From Engraulis encrasicolus (Eukaryota; Chordata; Actinopteri; Clupeiformes; Engraulidae): 64,000 bases of DNA. This document shows, piece after piece, positions 35,872-54,461 of this stretch (position 1 is the first letter of the stretch; every line of letters begins with the position of its first letter). The stretch lies in the NCBI RefSeq assembly GCF_034702125.1, contig NC_085868.1, forward strand, positions 47,104,778 to 47,168,777. The letters run 5' to 3'. The translations under genes and the position numbers were made by a program. The notes under the pieces are model-generated. The model saw only the letters and a program-made list of their open reading frames with translations. It made no database searches and had not been told where the DNA came from.

Positions 35872-36498
35872 GGTGCTGATACGCCAGTGTTTGTTTTTTT
35901 GGTGGAAGAACAGTTAAAAGGAAAAAGGTATACACATCCACCAAAAAATAAAACAAAGTAGACACAGGTGCTATGTAGACAAGCGTAGCAGTACTTCCAA
36001 AGCGTAGAATTTCAGGAGAACTCTGATGGATATCTGGAGAAAAGAGGTGCGCACATCCAAAACTGAGCAAACCCAGGTGTTCAATAGGCAGGTGAAGAGG
36101 AGAGTATTCTAGACAAGGTCTAGATGAAGCTCTTGAGAGGATGGAATCGCTGCCTCTTTGAAAAAAAAAAAAGAAAGAAAATAAAAAGGGAAATTCGCAA
36201 TTCAAAAACAATTCAGTAAAAAAGTACGCAGGGGACCTTTTCTGAAAACCTCAGTTTGGGAGAGACATTAAGTACAAAGCTCCATCTTCTGCAAACCTCA
36301 GCTTGGGAGAGCCACCCCACAGATAAGTCAAAAAGTCCATGTGAAGAGTCTCTTGTGAATCTTGTGTGGAACTGTTTGTTGTGCCTGTAGTAGAGGGCTG
36401 AGTCATACACAGAACAGGACCTGTGTTGTGTCGATATGGGCTACCCATCGAGGAGAGCTACCAAACTAACCATTACAATGCACTACAATACAGTAGTG

Positions 36499-36881
36499 CA
36501 GGACTGTCAAACTCAGGCCCACGGGCCAAATCTGGCCCACAGTGTTACTTATTTGGCCCGCAAGATCATCATTTCAAATGTGTATTAAAATTGGCCCTCA
36601 TACACCATTAATGAATAGCGTAACAAGACTTGAACATTACATTTGGTATGTCACAGGAATATGAGTGGGCCCAGGCCAAGGAAACAGCTCACATTCATTT
36701 ACAACACAATATGTGCACATTTAAACAACCATATGGTGGGAAAGAGTGCGTGTGAAATGTAACTGAGTATTAAGTGCATGCATGCACAATTTTAGTGCAT
36801 TTTTTGTAGATAATATTCGGCCCACGACTTCTTTCCAGATTTTGTTTTTGGCCCTTCGTCAATTTGAGTTTGACACCCCTA
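36499..36881. mobile_element. hAT-type MITE (GTGTCAAACTC family), copy 2
   Basis: The left end CAGGACTGTCAAACTCAGG and right end GAGTTTGACACCCCT are flanked by CAGTAGTG at 36491-36498 and 36882-36889. It lies upstream of claudin A. Confidence 0.88.
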
Positions 36882-37594
36882 CAGTAGTGCCTCGACATGA
36901 CTCTACTGCTATGGTAGATTTAGCAACTTGGGGGCCCCAAGGGAAATTTAGCTAGGGACCCCTTACTTCTAACTAGGAATGGGGAGCGGGCAGTTGGTCT
37001 GGGGGGGGCCCTGCAGTTCGGGGAAGTTGGAGGTTTCCGAAGCGATTCTCTACCCTTGCCCCTATTGTAAATTCACTGTGAAGTAGGCGTTAAAGTTAGG
37101 AAGAGGGTTCGGGTTTAGGCTATGTGAAAAGCGTATTGGTAGCTCATCTCGACAAAACAGCCCATATTGATAGAACACATGCTCACTCTCTCTGTTCTGT
37201 TCACATGCAGCATCAGCAGTGCTTTCCCTGTTCCCAAGATCTTATCTCTTGGTTTCTACTCACCCGCCCCTATGCTTGATTTCTAGAGTTTCAGATGATG
37301 TAACAGCAAATCTATTAAAAACCAGTATTTACACTGCAACTGCCACAGACTGTGACTGAAGGACATTTGAAGGTGATTCTGTTTGCCTGAACGAATGTCT
37401 AAATGCCTTCTCATACAGCACACATGAATGAAATTCAGATTTTTGAAAAGTAGATGGGGGCAAAATGTCATCCCCATCTCCATTTGTGTAGTGTTTTGGA
37501 TGATGATGACACAACACGCTTTTTGAAAAGGTTAGGAGGAGTTTCTCTGCTCCCCCCAAACTGACATCCTGAACTGCCTCATGCCCCTGAGCCC

Positions 37595-38510
37595 TATCTC
37601 ACGCCTTTTGTAAAGTATTCACGAAAAAAAAACTTTAATTTTCGTGGTGCATTCACGTTATTGTCCGTTTTTCGTGGTTGGGTAACGAAACGCTGCCTAT
37701 TCATTTGAATTGCCCCACTGCTGCTATGGTTATCCAAGCGTCTGCAGGGGCGGGGAGGGGGTGCTGACATAACACTGCTGACTACTCGGGACTCACTAAT
37801 TCGACGACCTTTCGGTACTTACGCCTTATGTCATACGACCCTAAACCTAAACCTAACCTTAACCCTAAACCTAAACCTAACCCTAACCCTAATTAACCCT
37901 AAACCTAACCCTAACCCTAAACCAAACCCTAACCTTAAAGGGACACTGTGTGAGATTGTTGATTGTTTATTTCCAGAATTCATGCTGCCCATTCACTAAT
38001 GTTACCTTTTTCATGAATACTTACCACCACCATCAAATTCTAAGTATTCATTATGACTGGAAAAATTGCACTTTTCATACATCATACATTTGAATTTCCA
38101 AAAATAGCCATTTTTAGCTGCAAAAATGACTGTACTTGGACCATACTAGGAAATATTTGTTTATTACTTAGTTAACTTTCATGTAGATCAAATCTGGCAA
38201 TAGGCAGCGCAGTTTCAATGAGCAGCATAGTTGCAGTACCTTTTTTGACCATTTCCTGCTTAATGTCCCTTTAACCCTAAACCTAATCCTAACCCTAAAT
38301 TGCTTGTTTGAAATGTTTGATTACCATGTGACGGTACCGAAAGGGCGTCAAACTAGTGGGTCGCTAGTAGGCAGCAGTCTGGTAATTCAAATGAATAGGC
38401 AGCGGAAGCGTTGCCCAACCATGAAAAACGGGCAATAACGTGAATGCACCACGTAGTTTGTAATTATTTCCCCATTTTTTGTATGAAAACTTCACGAAAG
38501 GCGTGAGATA
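37595..38510. mobile_element. Fold-back element with telomere-like core
   Basis: The left arm (about 37595-37850: TATCTCACGCCTTTTGT, TTCGTGGTGCATTCACG, TTTTTCGTGGTTGGG) is mirrored by the right arm (about 38300-38510). Between them lie CCCTAAACCTAACCC repeats (37849-37934 and 38275-38300), into which a TTAA MITE has inserted. A related element is at 59325-59830. Confidence 0.78.
37935..38274. mobile_element. TTAA-flanked MITE (GGGACACTGTG family), copy 3
   Basis: TTAAAGGGACACTGTG at the left and ATGTCCCTTTAA at the right. It is nested inside the telomere-like core of the fold-back element. Confidence 0.85.
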
Positions 38511-38586
38511 CGGTTGTGCCCCTTCACGTTACATCACACTCATGCATGTGCAGTTACAGCGTTCACTCCACTCCACTCCCCCCCAC

Positions 38587-38589
<3 letters not shown>

Positions 38590-38651
<62 letters not shown>

Positions 38652-38682
38652 GCGCAAGCACGCACACACACACACACACATA
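38590..38682. repeat. (CT)n(CA)n microsatellite
   Basis: A CT tract followed by a CA tract interrupted by GCGCAAGCACG. Confidence 0.95.
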
Positions 38683-38689
38683 CCCAACT

Positions 38690-40108
38690 GCGATGCCCCT
38701 GGATGGCACAATCACAAAGGGACTTGGGTTTTCCCAAGTCACTCACTAATCATTCAGCTTTTGTATTAGCCCCAGTCTTGTCATCAGCTTTCTTTTAATT
38801 ACCATGATTGCTATAAAAACATTGCACCAAGTCGAGATCACTGGGTTCCTCTGGCAAGGACCACCTTGTCATCCCCCGCAGTAGACTACGTAGCCTACTG
38901 TTGGTGACAGAGCCTTCTGTGTTGCTGCCCCCACCCTCTGGAATAGTCTACCCATCCCACATACGCCAAGCCCCCACACTGAAAAGCACCTCAAATACTA
39001 TCTGTTCACTGTGGTTTATAGACTCTGAACCTGACTGATGTTACTGTGTGGATGTTGTTGCGGCTCTCTATGCCATTTCACAGAAAATGTCATGGGTAAT
39101 ACTTAGGGGTGTAAATAATAATCGCAATGTATCGAGGCATTGATCCTACGGCCGACGATTTAATCGAATCATATCATATCGTGGGGCATTTTTAAGTATC
39201 AAAAATAATCAAATCACTGGCCCCTGTCCAATGCCCTTGCTCCATAACATAATAGAAGTAGAAAAGTAGTTGCAAAAAACGTGTTGAATCGAATCATATA
39301 GTATCGTGGGGAATTCTTAAGAATCGAAAATAATCAAATACCTGCTTTAAGAAATCGATACCGTATCATATCGTCATGGAGTCTGTGATTTACACCCCTA
39401 ATAATACTGTATAAGGCCCTCTGTTGTGTTTTTATGTTCACTTATACTTTAAGACAAACTAAATTAACATAATATACCCACAATACTCATAATCAAAGGT
39501 AAGACCAAATAGAGATGCTAAAAGGAAAACATACTTTTTTCAATAATTTGTTCAGATTTCAGAATTTATTCACAACCATCAAGTATTAAGACAGACCATT
39601 AATGTATTTATGAAAGATACAAACAACCCTTAATGTCATCGATCACTGTGTACAGTACCAAGAAGAAATTGTGAAAAAGTGGAAACTCCCTTTACTGTGT
39701 CTCTGGATATGATATATACAGTACTAAGCGGTTAGGAAGACATTGTTAGGAGTAAGGTGATTTGCCATTCAAAATACATTTCTCTACAAAAAACATCAGC
39801 AGTTTGAAACATACAGAGTACAAATCGTTTATTTTGTCTGAATTCATGCCCAGATTTTAGATTGTCAGTCATCTCCATTCACAGTCATCTCCATTTAAAA
39901 AATCACTTATAACTGGTTTAGTGAGTCTTGAAATTTCTCATGTGCTATGTCTGTAAAAATTCCCGTTCATCCAGGATGTGTTATCCAAACAGTTTAGCTG
40001 TACTGAGAGCAATTGGACTTCTTCTTGGAGCTTGAAACCCTGCCACTGAAAAGCTTCATCAGTTTCTGGTCAATGTCAGGGATGCCGTGTATAGGAGCCC
40101 GTCCTAGT
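38690..40108. other. Between claudins A and B, no gene recognised
   Basis: No convincing exon. A repeat with paired ATCGAATCATAT(C/A)GTATCGTGGGG words lies at about 39110-39400. An AATAAA on the minus strand (39828-39833) could end the claudin B transcript. Confidence 0.5.
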
Positions 40109-45488
<5,380 letters not shown>

Positions 45489-45719
45489 CTTTTGGGAGAG
45501 GATCGCCTGTCTCTGGAGTTGTTAGAGATCAATTGTAAAGTCATTTTTTTTAAAAATGTTTTTTTTTTTTTTTAAATTGTGAAAATCCAGTGTCTAGTAT
45601 GTGAGTTTTTGAAATTTGGGTGTAGAGTTTTGAGAATTTGAGACATGATTCCAGTAATTGTGTGTAAACAATCAAGAAAAGGTTAAATAACTATTTAAGA
45701 GTTGATGTTCACTATGTTT

Positions 45720-45955
45720 CAAATAATATTTGGTTCCACTCAAAAATTGTGTTAATTTCAGTGTATCCGTTTCAGAGTTAATTTTGCTCAAGCTTTTGTA
45801 AATATTGAGATCTCTGTGGCTGAAATTACACTGGCCAGTGTGGCCACCTGCAGAATTTTACTTCTGACTTCTGACTTTACTTCTGACTTTTGAGCCCACT
45901 GTCAAATTTGACTCTCCAGTATTATACAATAAAAAATACAGTGCACAACATGTTT
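45720..45955. repeat. TTAACACT-type repeat upstream of claudin B
   Basis: It shares GTGTTAATTTCAGTGTA, AGTTAATTTTGCTC and GTGGCCACCTGCAGAATTTTA with 27014-27285. The end ATACAGTGCACAAC resembles the outer ends of the same family. Confidence 0.45.
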
Positions 45956-46258
45956 TTATATAGCGCAGTATCACAACCATTAAGTTGACTCAAAGGGCTT
46001 TCAAAATACACACACACACATTCCCACATTCAAACACATTCAAACTGGATTTATATAAGTTTACTCTGAAACATTGACAGCCCATTTTAACTATGTACTG
46101 AAATCTCTACTTCTACAATTCTACATTACCTCAGTGCAAGTCTGTGGTCATCATTCCATCCACTGAGTCTCTGTGCCTCCTCTGTCTCCTGTTGCTGGTG
46201 TGACTGTGAAAGAGCTTGTCTCAATGGTGGGATCTTTCACCCATGATGTTGATTTCTA

Positions 46259-46430
<172 letters not shown>

Positions 46431-46499
46431 CCTGCGTGCATGTGTTTATGTTTATGAGATAAATAGCTTTAGGACAAGGGAGTGGGAGGGAGTGAGGGA

Positions 46500-47620
46500 G
46501 AGAAAACAGCAAAAGATGCTTGCTGGTGTGAAACTTCAACTTGTCAGGTTCCCATATTGCCTGTCACCATGGTTTTTGTTCTGGCTGTGAAAATGCTTAC
46601 CTTAACACTTACCGAGTGGATCAAACACTGCTATCCCACAATATCCACACAACTTGTTTTGACACATGACAAATATCCAGTGTTTTATTCTGTTATTCTC
46701 ATTTTTTTACCTGCTGAGTGGGAAAAGAGTTACCCCGAACCCAGACCTTTTGGGTGCCAAACTTGAGCTTTGCTTGCTGCTTCATCAAAGTGCCAGTCCA
46801 TAAAAGATTTCGTGACAGGAGGCTGACTATTGCAAGAGTGGTTTTCAGCCCATAGACAGCAGAAGTGCTCTTCATTCGCCTACAATGGGGCACCTAAGTC
46901 ACGCCCTCTACTTCCTGGTTCATGGGGCAGGGGAAGTCAAAAAATAATTACTGGGTTTGAAAATGAGTGTTTTTTTTTTGACACCAATCCAAACCTTGGA
47001 CCTCCACCTGTGCACCACAAATCCAAAAATCACTCATTTTCAAGCCCAGTAATCATTTTTTGACTCCCTCTGCCCCTCTGTTAGCTTTGCATGCATACTG
47101 CAGTAACTATGGAGCAAAATAATCGAAACGCTACTCAAATGGGGTCTTATTATTTCTAGCTTCGAACTTAATATTAATATTTCTGGACAATTTTTTATTT
47201 TTAAATCACAAAAATGATAATGGTAGAAAACTCCATTGACACCCATTCATTTTGCACTGGCCCGTGGTTAGGGTTAGCCAGTTGTGGCTAGTAGCTAGTT
47301 CCGTGAGTGAACACCCTCTGCTCCTTGAGGTGATAGCATAGCAGCTTAATTTCTCACATCACCAACAAAGTTTGACTGGAATATCATAATATAGATTATT
47401 ATTCAGATATTTGAATACATTTGCTGTAGCCTACTCCTACGACCCTTGTGTGGGGAACTAGGTAACTTGTGACTCATTTTTGGTCATTTTCCCCATTCTC
47501 GTGATTGTCATGTTTTTTCTCTACCAAATAAGTATTTAAGTTATAAGGCTGTTACAAGTGTGTTTGCAGAGGTCACTAGACTGTACTCTCTGGCCCTATT
47601 ACACACAATAAGCTGCACTG
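46500..47620. other. Intergenic, no gene recognised
   Basis: It contains a loosely palindromic portion around 46920-47070, where AAAATGAGTGTTTTT and CAAAAATCACTCATTTT flank a centre. No exon-like segment is seen. Confidence 0.5.
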
Positions 47621-47630
47621 GTGAATCAGT

Positions 47631-47750
<120 letters not shown>

Positions 47751-48193
47751 TGACATGACTCAACCGACGACCTCCAATTCCCCCAAAATGAATGCGGGTC
47801 ATATGCGGAGCCAAGGTCACCCGTTTTTTTGAAACACAATACAAAGAGGCCTTATTTGTCTATGGCCCCAGGCGTCCCACGTTTATTAATAATTTCATAA
47901 AGATGGCGCCTCTCTCCTTTTGACTCTACTCTCTTTAGTCATCCTCTAATATTGGGATATTACAAGCTTTTTTTGTCACGTGCCACTGATGAGAACAAAT
48001 GAGAGACTAATGTGATGAAAGACTTGCCTGCTTGATCTGACCTGCATTCTAGTTAGTGAGTGCGGAAAGAGTAGTGGACAAGCCTGTAGCCTATTCTGTC
48101 ACAACTTTCATTAAATGAAGTAAGCTGCTCCATTGGCATAAAAGCAAAGAAGAGCCCAGAGACTGTCCAGTAAAGACTAGGCTAAAGGCTTCT

Positions 48194-48539
48194 TTAAAGG
48201 GACACTGTGCAGGAAATGGTCAAAAAAGATACTGCAACTATGCTGCTCGTTGACACTGTGCTGCCTATTACCAAATTTGATTTTTAAAAGTTTACTAAGT
48301 AATAAACACATATTTTCTAGTATGGTCCAAATACAGTCATTTTTGCAGCTAAAAATGGCTATTTTTGGAAATTCAAAATGCATGATGGTGCATGATGGTG
48401 ACCATGGAGAAGATCCCCCATAATGAATACTTAGAATTTGATGGTGGTGGTCAGTATTCATGAAAAAGGTAACATTAGTGAATGGGCAGCATGAATTCTG
48501 GAAATGAATAACTAAAAATCTCACACAGTGTCCCTTTAA
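48194..48539. mobile_element. TTAA-flanked MITE (GGGACACTGTG family), copy 4
   Basis: TTAAAGGGACACTGTGCAGG at the left, ACACAGTGTCCCTTTAA at the right. A local duplication of GCATGATGGT lies inside. Confidence 0.85.
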
Positions 48540-50995
48540 CCCATTTCAGCCTGAGGCTGCATATGTTGTTTGACCTTTGGCACCTGGAGCGACATATACC
48601 CTACATTCAGACTCTTGAGATTGGATGTTTTTTTAAATGTGGGTATGTTGGAGCTGACTGAACACGTTTTAATACAAGATGAGGGTCTTAGCTATTAAAT
48701 GCAACTTGTTTTTATGTGCTTCGGAGGCTGAGATATTGAGGTTTTAATAGGCAGAGGGCACCTTTTCCCAAAAAAGGCTTAGGCATTCAGCATGTGCAGC
48801 CTTAGGCTAAAATGGGTTAAGGCTTATGTTGAATTACTTTGCTCCTTCTGCAGTCGTCTGAGGACGAGTGTAGCCTAACTTAAAGTTCTTGCTGGCACTC
48901 AGTCTTGCCAGTGTATTTGGTTATAAATGACTTGCACTTACACATTTAAATAATGGCCAGGGGCGGCGCTATAGGGGGGCAAACAGGGCATTTGCCCCAG
49001 GGCATTTGCTTCAACAGTGTCTCTCAACTTTGTTCTGATATCTGTCCTACAAGGTTGGATAACATGGATCTTAGCAAGACTGCCATCTGGTGGTTGATAT
49101 GGCTCAGTCCTTCAATATTTTAACTAATAGGCCTGAAGTGAGAAAGGGCGCTGTTATCGTGTCATAGCCAGATTGTTATCGAAATATCCTCGGAACAGCG
49201 ATAGTGGGGCGCATAAAACAGTGTTTGCGGAAGCGTTGAGCAGGCGCACGGGCCTATCAGCCGGACGAAGTAAGAGGAAACGAAGATTGGGTTTCCACTG
49301 ATCATAAGGTGGAGATGGACGGCTGCCCTTAAGACTCTAGTAATTTCCGAGTCTGTTTCCGAGTAGGCAATGGATTGGCTACAACAGCAACAGTCTTCAA
49401 AAGTGTGCTTTGGCGCTGATGTGGCTACATGTCTGTCACCAGTTTACCTTGACTTCTGGCCCTCACTAGACCTGTGTGACATTTCCCACACAGCATAATA
49501 TGGCCTTGACCCGCTCCCGTTGGGATGTCGAAAGTCCCTATTGAATGAATAGAACCATGATAGAACTTGAAAATCGGATCTGATTTCAGGTGGTCGCTGT
49601 TGATGGGTCAAAGGCCACACTTAAACGGTGTTCTTCCTCCGGTGAGCTCAGGCTTTCCCCCTTTATTTGTCCGCTTCCCTGGCACTGACAAATACCCATT
49701 TCATGGCTGTTGTTTTGATGTGGTATCAAACACCAACCATGAAATGAGTCAGTACAAAGTAAAAAGTACAAAGTTAACTTGTGTTATCAAGTGTTAGCAC
49801 TGATTTTATTCTCAGAAACACTGCTTTATTCACAAACAAATAGGCCTATAAAAAATACCCAACAGTCCATTGGGATTTCTAGTTCAATCACAGCAACAGT
49901 GTGAAGGTCCACTAACCTGACTATCAGATGACATTACATAACATACAACCGGAATGAGATCTGGTGCCCAGATTATCTGTTATCCAACCAACAGTAGTGA
50001 ACAAGAGATTCTTATTGACATTAAAATAGTCCATTCTAATTTATTCTATATACATCTAGTCAACATTAAAATAGTCAACATAATGGTGCACCAGGCCACT
50101 GAACTCATTTTCATGAACACCTCTCAGGTTTTGTTGTTGGTGGTGGTGTTGTTTTTTTCTTTTCTTTTTCGTTGCTCTCTTCCCATTTAAAACACAGAGA
50201 ATATGATCCCCATGCTAAGACATGGAACCACACGGCTGTAAGACACATTTTAATAATGCGAGACATTGATGTCTGTAAAAGCCCTAGATAACAGGGCATG
50301 ATCAATGATCAGTCAGAATGTGGTGGTCCCACAGATTTTGGCACACATCCAATGTCTAACTGACTGTAGTGTAAAGATTGTAAGTGTAAAGATTATAAAG
50401 ATTGTAAAAAAAAACAAAAAATCTGTTTGGTAACCAATGATTGACATAGTAGTGTATGGATATCAAACGTTCTTGACTTTTTGAGCACGGCACAAGTCGA
50501 AAAAATGTCCTTTTGTGTTCATGACTGACTCTAGAGGCCCTATGCATTGACTGACTCCATGGATATATGGTGAAGTTCATCTACTCAATATAAAGTCTTT
50601 ATCACGTAGGTTGACACAAAAGGCATGAGGAGTCTTAACCCCACAGACAGTCCTTTGCTGCAGGAGTTGAAATATATGTTCTGCAAGTTTAGGTTTTTGC
50701 TGTACATCTCCCCCAGATGTAATATGGATTTACGGTCTTGTATACGGAAGGCTGCAGATTTGAATCCCATACTATCCGTGACTGCAGTGACCTTGGGCAA
50801 GGCATCTCATTGCAAGGACTGCAATGTGGTTGGTACGGATGAAAGTTGCTTTGGATAAGAGCAGCAACGTAAATGCAATGTAAAGTATTGTAATGTTCCA
50901 TTTACACATCCCCTCAGACAAAAGGCTTTGGTACTTTGGTGGTGACCATATTTCTGCTGTTTCATGTAACGGAAGACCTCCAGCGGACAATGAAG
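48540..50995. other. Between claudins B and C, no gene recognised
   Basis: Unassigned intergenic DNA. Around 50670-50880 there is a degraded SINE-like body (GACCTTGGGCAAGGCATCTC). No splice-supported exons are seen. Confidence 0.5.
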
Positions 50996-51004
50996 GTTGT
51001 AGTG

Positions 51005-51237
51005 TCGTGTTTCTCAACGGGGGCGGTACAGCCCCCTAGGGGGCGTTGGGAAGCCCTATGGGGGCGTTGAGAAGGATACAGCTGAGAGGTGCTTAGTTGC
51101 CATTGGGGGGCATTAGTCCTTTTGGTTTTTTAATACTAAAGGGGACGTTGTCAGTCTTATGATGATGTCAAGGGGGAGTTGGGAGGTTTGTGATGACGCA
51201 AAGGGGGCGTTTGTTCAAAACAGGTTGAGAACCACTG
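51005..51237. mobile_element. hAT-type MITE downstream of claudin C
   Basis: The right end CAGGTTGAGAACCACTG is intact; the left end is mutated (TCGTGTTTCTCAAC). The target duplication TTGTAGTG is at 50997-51004 and 51238-51245. It starts 71 bp after the claudin C stop codon, so it probably lies in the 3' UTR. Confidence 0.85.
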
Positions 51238-51308
51238 TTGTAGTGTAATAACAGCTGTCTTCCTTCCTGTTTGCATTGCTTCTAGTGGCGTTTGCCAGCT
51301 CCACTCCA

Positions 51309-54300
51309 TCAGACGTAGGCATTTCTCCCAAACTGCCTGGACGTGCCCGCTGGGTCCTGGCAGTCTTTCTGGAGGGTGGCGGGGGGGTTGTGCCGTGGCC
51401 GTGCAGAAGTGAAGGAGGTGGCTCTGTTGTAGGAGCACTCTGCCTCTCTGATGGGGAGGAAGAGAGGGAGGAGGAGAAGAATCATAGTGTGGTCTTTGCT
51501 GTTGCTTCAAGCAAGGGAGTCGGAGGCACTCAATATCGCAACATTTTTCATTTTTGGCCCATTGATTATTTATTTTTTTAGTTTTTTTAAAAGATATTTT
51601 TATGGGCTTTTTTGGGCCTTTATTTCAGATAGGACAGTGAAGGTGTGACAGGAAGTGAGTGTGGAGAGAGATGGGGTAGGGTTGGGAAATGACCCCGTCC
51701 GGACTCGAACCGGGGTCCCCATGGGCATGCAAGCCCAAGTGTGGGGGGCTTAGAGCGCTGAGCCACAGCACCCCGATTATTTATTTTTTTATTATATTTT
51801 AGTAGTCTCTTTGCACAAATGCTGGCGGGTCATTCGAGCATTGCTGAAAAGACTCAACTACATCATAACAACATTGCCATGACATTTAGACTTGGTCATT
51901 ACAATTTTGGTGACAGTAAGCAGGGCCGTAACCAGACATGTTCAAATACAGGGGTCAAATACTGCATGCTGTACTGCATACTGTACATGCTTCAAGTTCA
52001 AACACTTCAGTCAAACTCTTAAGTTTGTTTTCATTAATCACTGCCCGGAGGATAATAAATGGGGCTATAGACTGAATTTATCATTGTTGATCATATATCT
52101 GTTTTCATTACATACATTGTACGATACTGGAAAAAAATACAGAGGACATGACCTCTATGTCCTCAATGGTAGTTACGGCCATGACAGTAAGGTCATAACA
52201 AAGGCTCTGCATAAAGGTGTTAAGATGTGATTACATTTTGAGAATGACACCAATGAGTACCAAGGAGAAAAGTTGAACACGCTGCAACACTCCAAATGCC
52301 AGTTTGATTTTGACACTATTTTCATTGCACAATGTTGAGATGTTTTAATTTTAAGTAATCAAACGGCAATCTCTTCATATCTGTCTGCCTGTAGTATATG
52401 ACGTGTGTGTCCATGGAGATCAGCTTTAATCAAATTTAGTCATTCAGTTCTACGGAAGAAGAATCATATTGTGACATTAGACTTTTTAAATAACAAGATC
52501 AATAACAACACCCATTATAATGTAGTCATTAAAGTGAAGAATTGTGTGCATAGGGCTTTAATTCAGGTCAGCATTGAGTTGAAGGGTGATTCTTACTTTG
52601 TGTAAAGTCGAAGTAAAAGAAAAGTAAAGGTCCCCATTGAATACTGGCCTCGTTAACATGAGACATTTAATTCAGAATTAACTCACTTTAATTCTGAATA
52701 AAGCTTAATTCCGGTTTGAAAATGTCATGTAAACACTTCACAATTCGGAATTAAATGAAAGACCAAAGTAAACTCGACGGAACTATTTAATTCTGGATTA
52801 TTAATTCGGAATTAGAACGTTATGTAAACATAGCCATTGTGGAATAACTGGTGTAACTATGCAATAGCATGTAGGCTAAAGGGCAGTCATGGGTGAGTGG
52901 TTAGGGCGTCAGACTTGCATCCCAGAGGTTGCCGGTTCGACTGGCCTGGTTCGCCTGACCCGCCAGGTTGGTGGGGGGAGTAATCAACCAGTGCTCTCCC
53001 CCATCCTCCTCCATGACTGAGGTACCCTGAGCATTGTACCGTCCCACCGCACTGCTCCCCATGGGGCGCCACTGAGGGCTGCCCCCTTGCACGGGTGAGG
53101 CATAAATGCAATTTCGTTGTGTGCAGTGTGCAGTGTTCACTTGTGTGCTGTGGAGTGCTGTGTTACAATGACAATGGGAGTTGGAGTTTCCCAATGGGCT
53201 TTCAGCTTTCACTTTACTAGTATTATAATTACATTATGAATTTACTTTGACTTCATACACGTCTTTAGAGGTTGTAAAAAAAATGCTGAGCTGGACATAC
53301 CTCATAGTGCATCCTTCTGTCAGAGAGAGGCAGAAGATGAAGCCTCCTAACATACACAGGATGGAGCCTCCCCAGCCAATGAACAAGGAGCCACCCAGCT
53401 CAAATCTGGACGGATCATGAGACACACACACACGTTCGAAAACACAAGCATCTTCATCTATAAGTTGATGAATGTTAATATTTGAGGAATGGTGCATGTA
53501 ACTAAGTGGTGTAGTCTACTTTTTTATGGTGGGTATACTGTATATTTGAGCATTTTTGAAGTGGGTATACTGTATATATTTGTGCTATTCAAAACAATGG
53601 ATCAATCAATTTTAAGTGGGTATACTGAAATCCCTTAAATTTAGAAGTGGGTATACTCCGTATACCCGCGTTCTACGTAGACTACACCACTGATGTAACT
53701 GTACAGAACAGTACAGTGCAGTACAGTACACCACACTACAGATTGATGTATGTTAATATGGGAGGAAAATAACTCACTTTTGTGCTACAAACAGTGGATC
53801 GAAAAACTCAGAGGTTATTCTGTGTGCGTAGAAGGAACATGCCGTCAAGGAACAAAGACCTGTTAAACAGGAAGTAGGCCTATTACAAACATGACATGAG
53901 ATTACGAACATGATCATGCTCATCCACTCTCATGATTATGATGACTTTAGGAAGTATCACTGTAGCATGCAAATAACTTGGTTTGTGAAATAATTAAAAA
54001 ATACCATCAAGGATGAAATGGAAGCCTGCTAGACAGGTGAGGCGAGCTTTTGTCTTCTCAGATCCTCCGATCTTTGTACACTTCATCCCCACCAAGGACA
54101 GGACGAATCCAAAGAAGCCCAAACACACTGCTGATATCATTAAACCACGACACAGTTGGATGTATCCTGAAAGTAATCAGAGGGGAAAAGTCATGAATAA
54201 AAAAAACATAGATCATTTCATGAATGTCAATTTGTTCACCGAAATGGTCGTCGCTGTCGTTGTCATCATCATCATCAACTTAATTTTTCTCCTCTTCCTC

Positions 54301-54372
54301 CTCCACATGGGGAAATATCTATGCTGGAAGAGCAATGCTGAAAGCATACCAAACAGTGTTCATGTGTATGAT

Positions 54373-54461
<89 letters not shown>

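Noticed and set aside
37849..37934. Telomere-like CCCTAA repeats read as an ancient chromosome-end fusion
   Set aside because: The repeats are bounded by the same inverted arms and junction as the separate copy at 59325-59830, so they belong to a mobile element.
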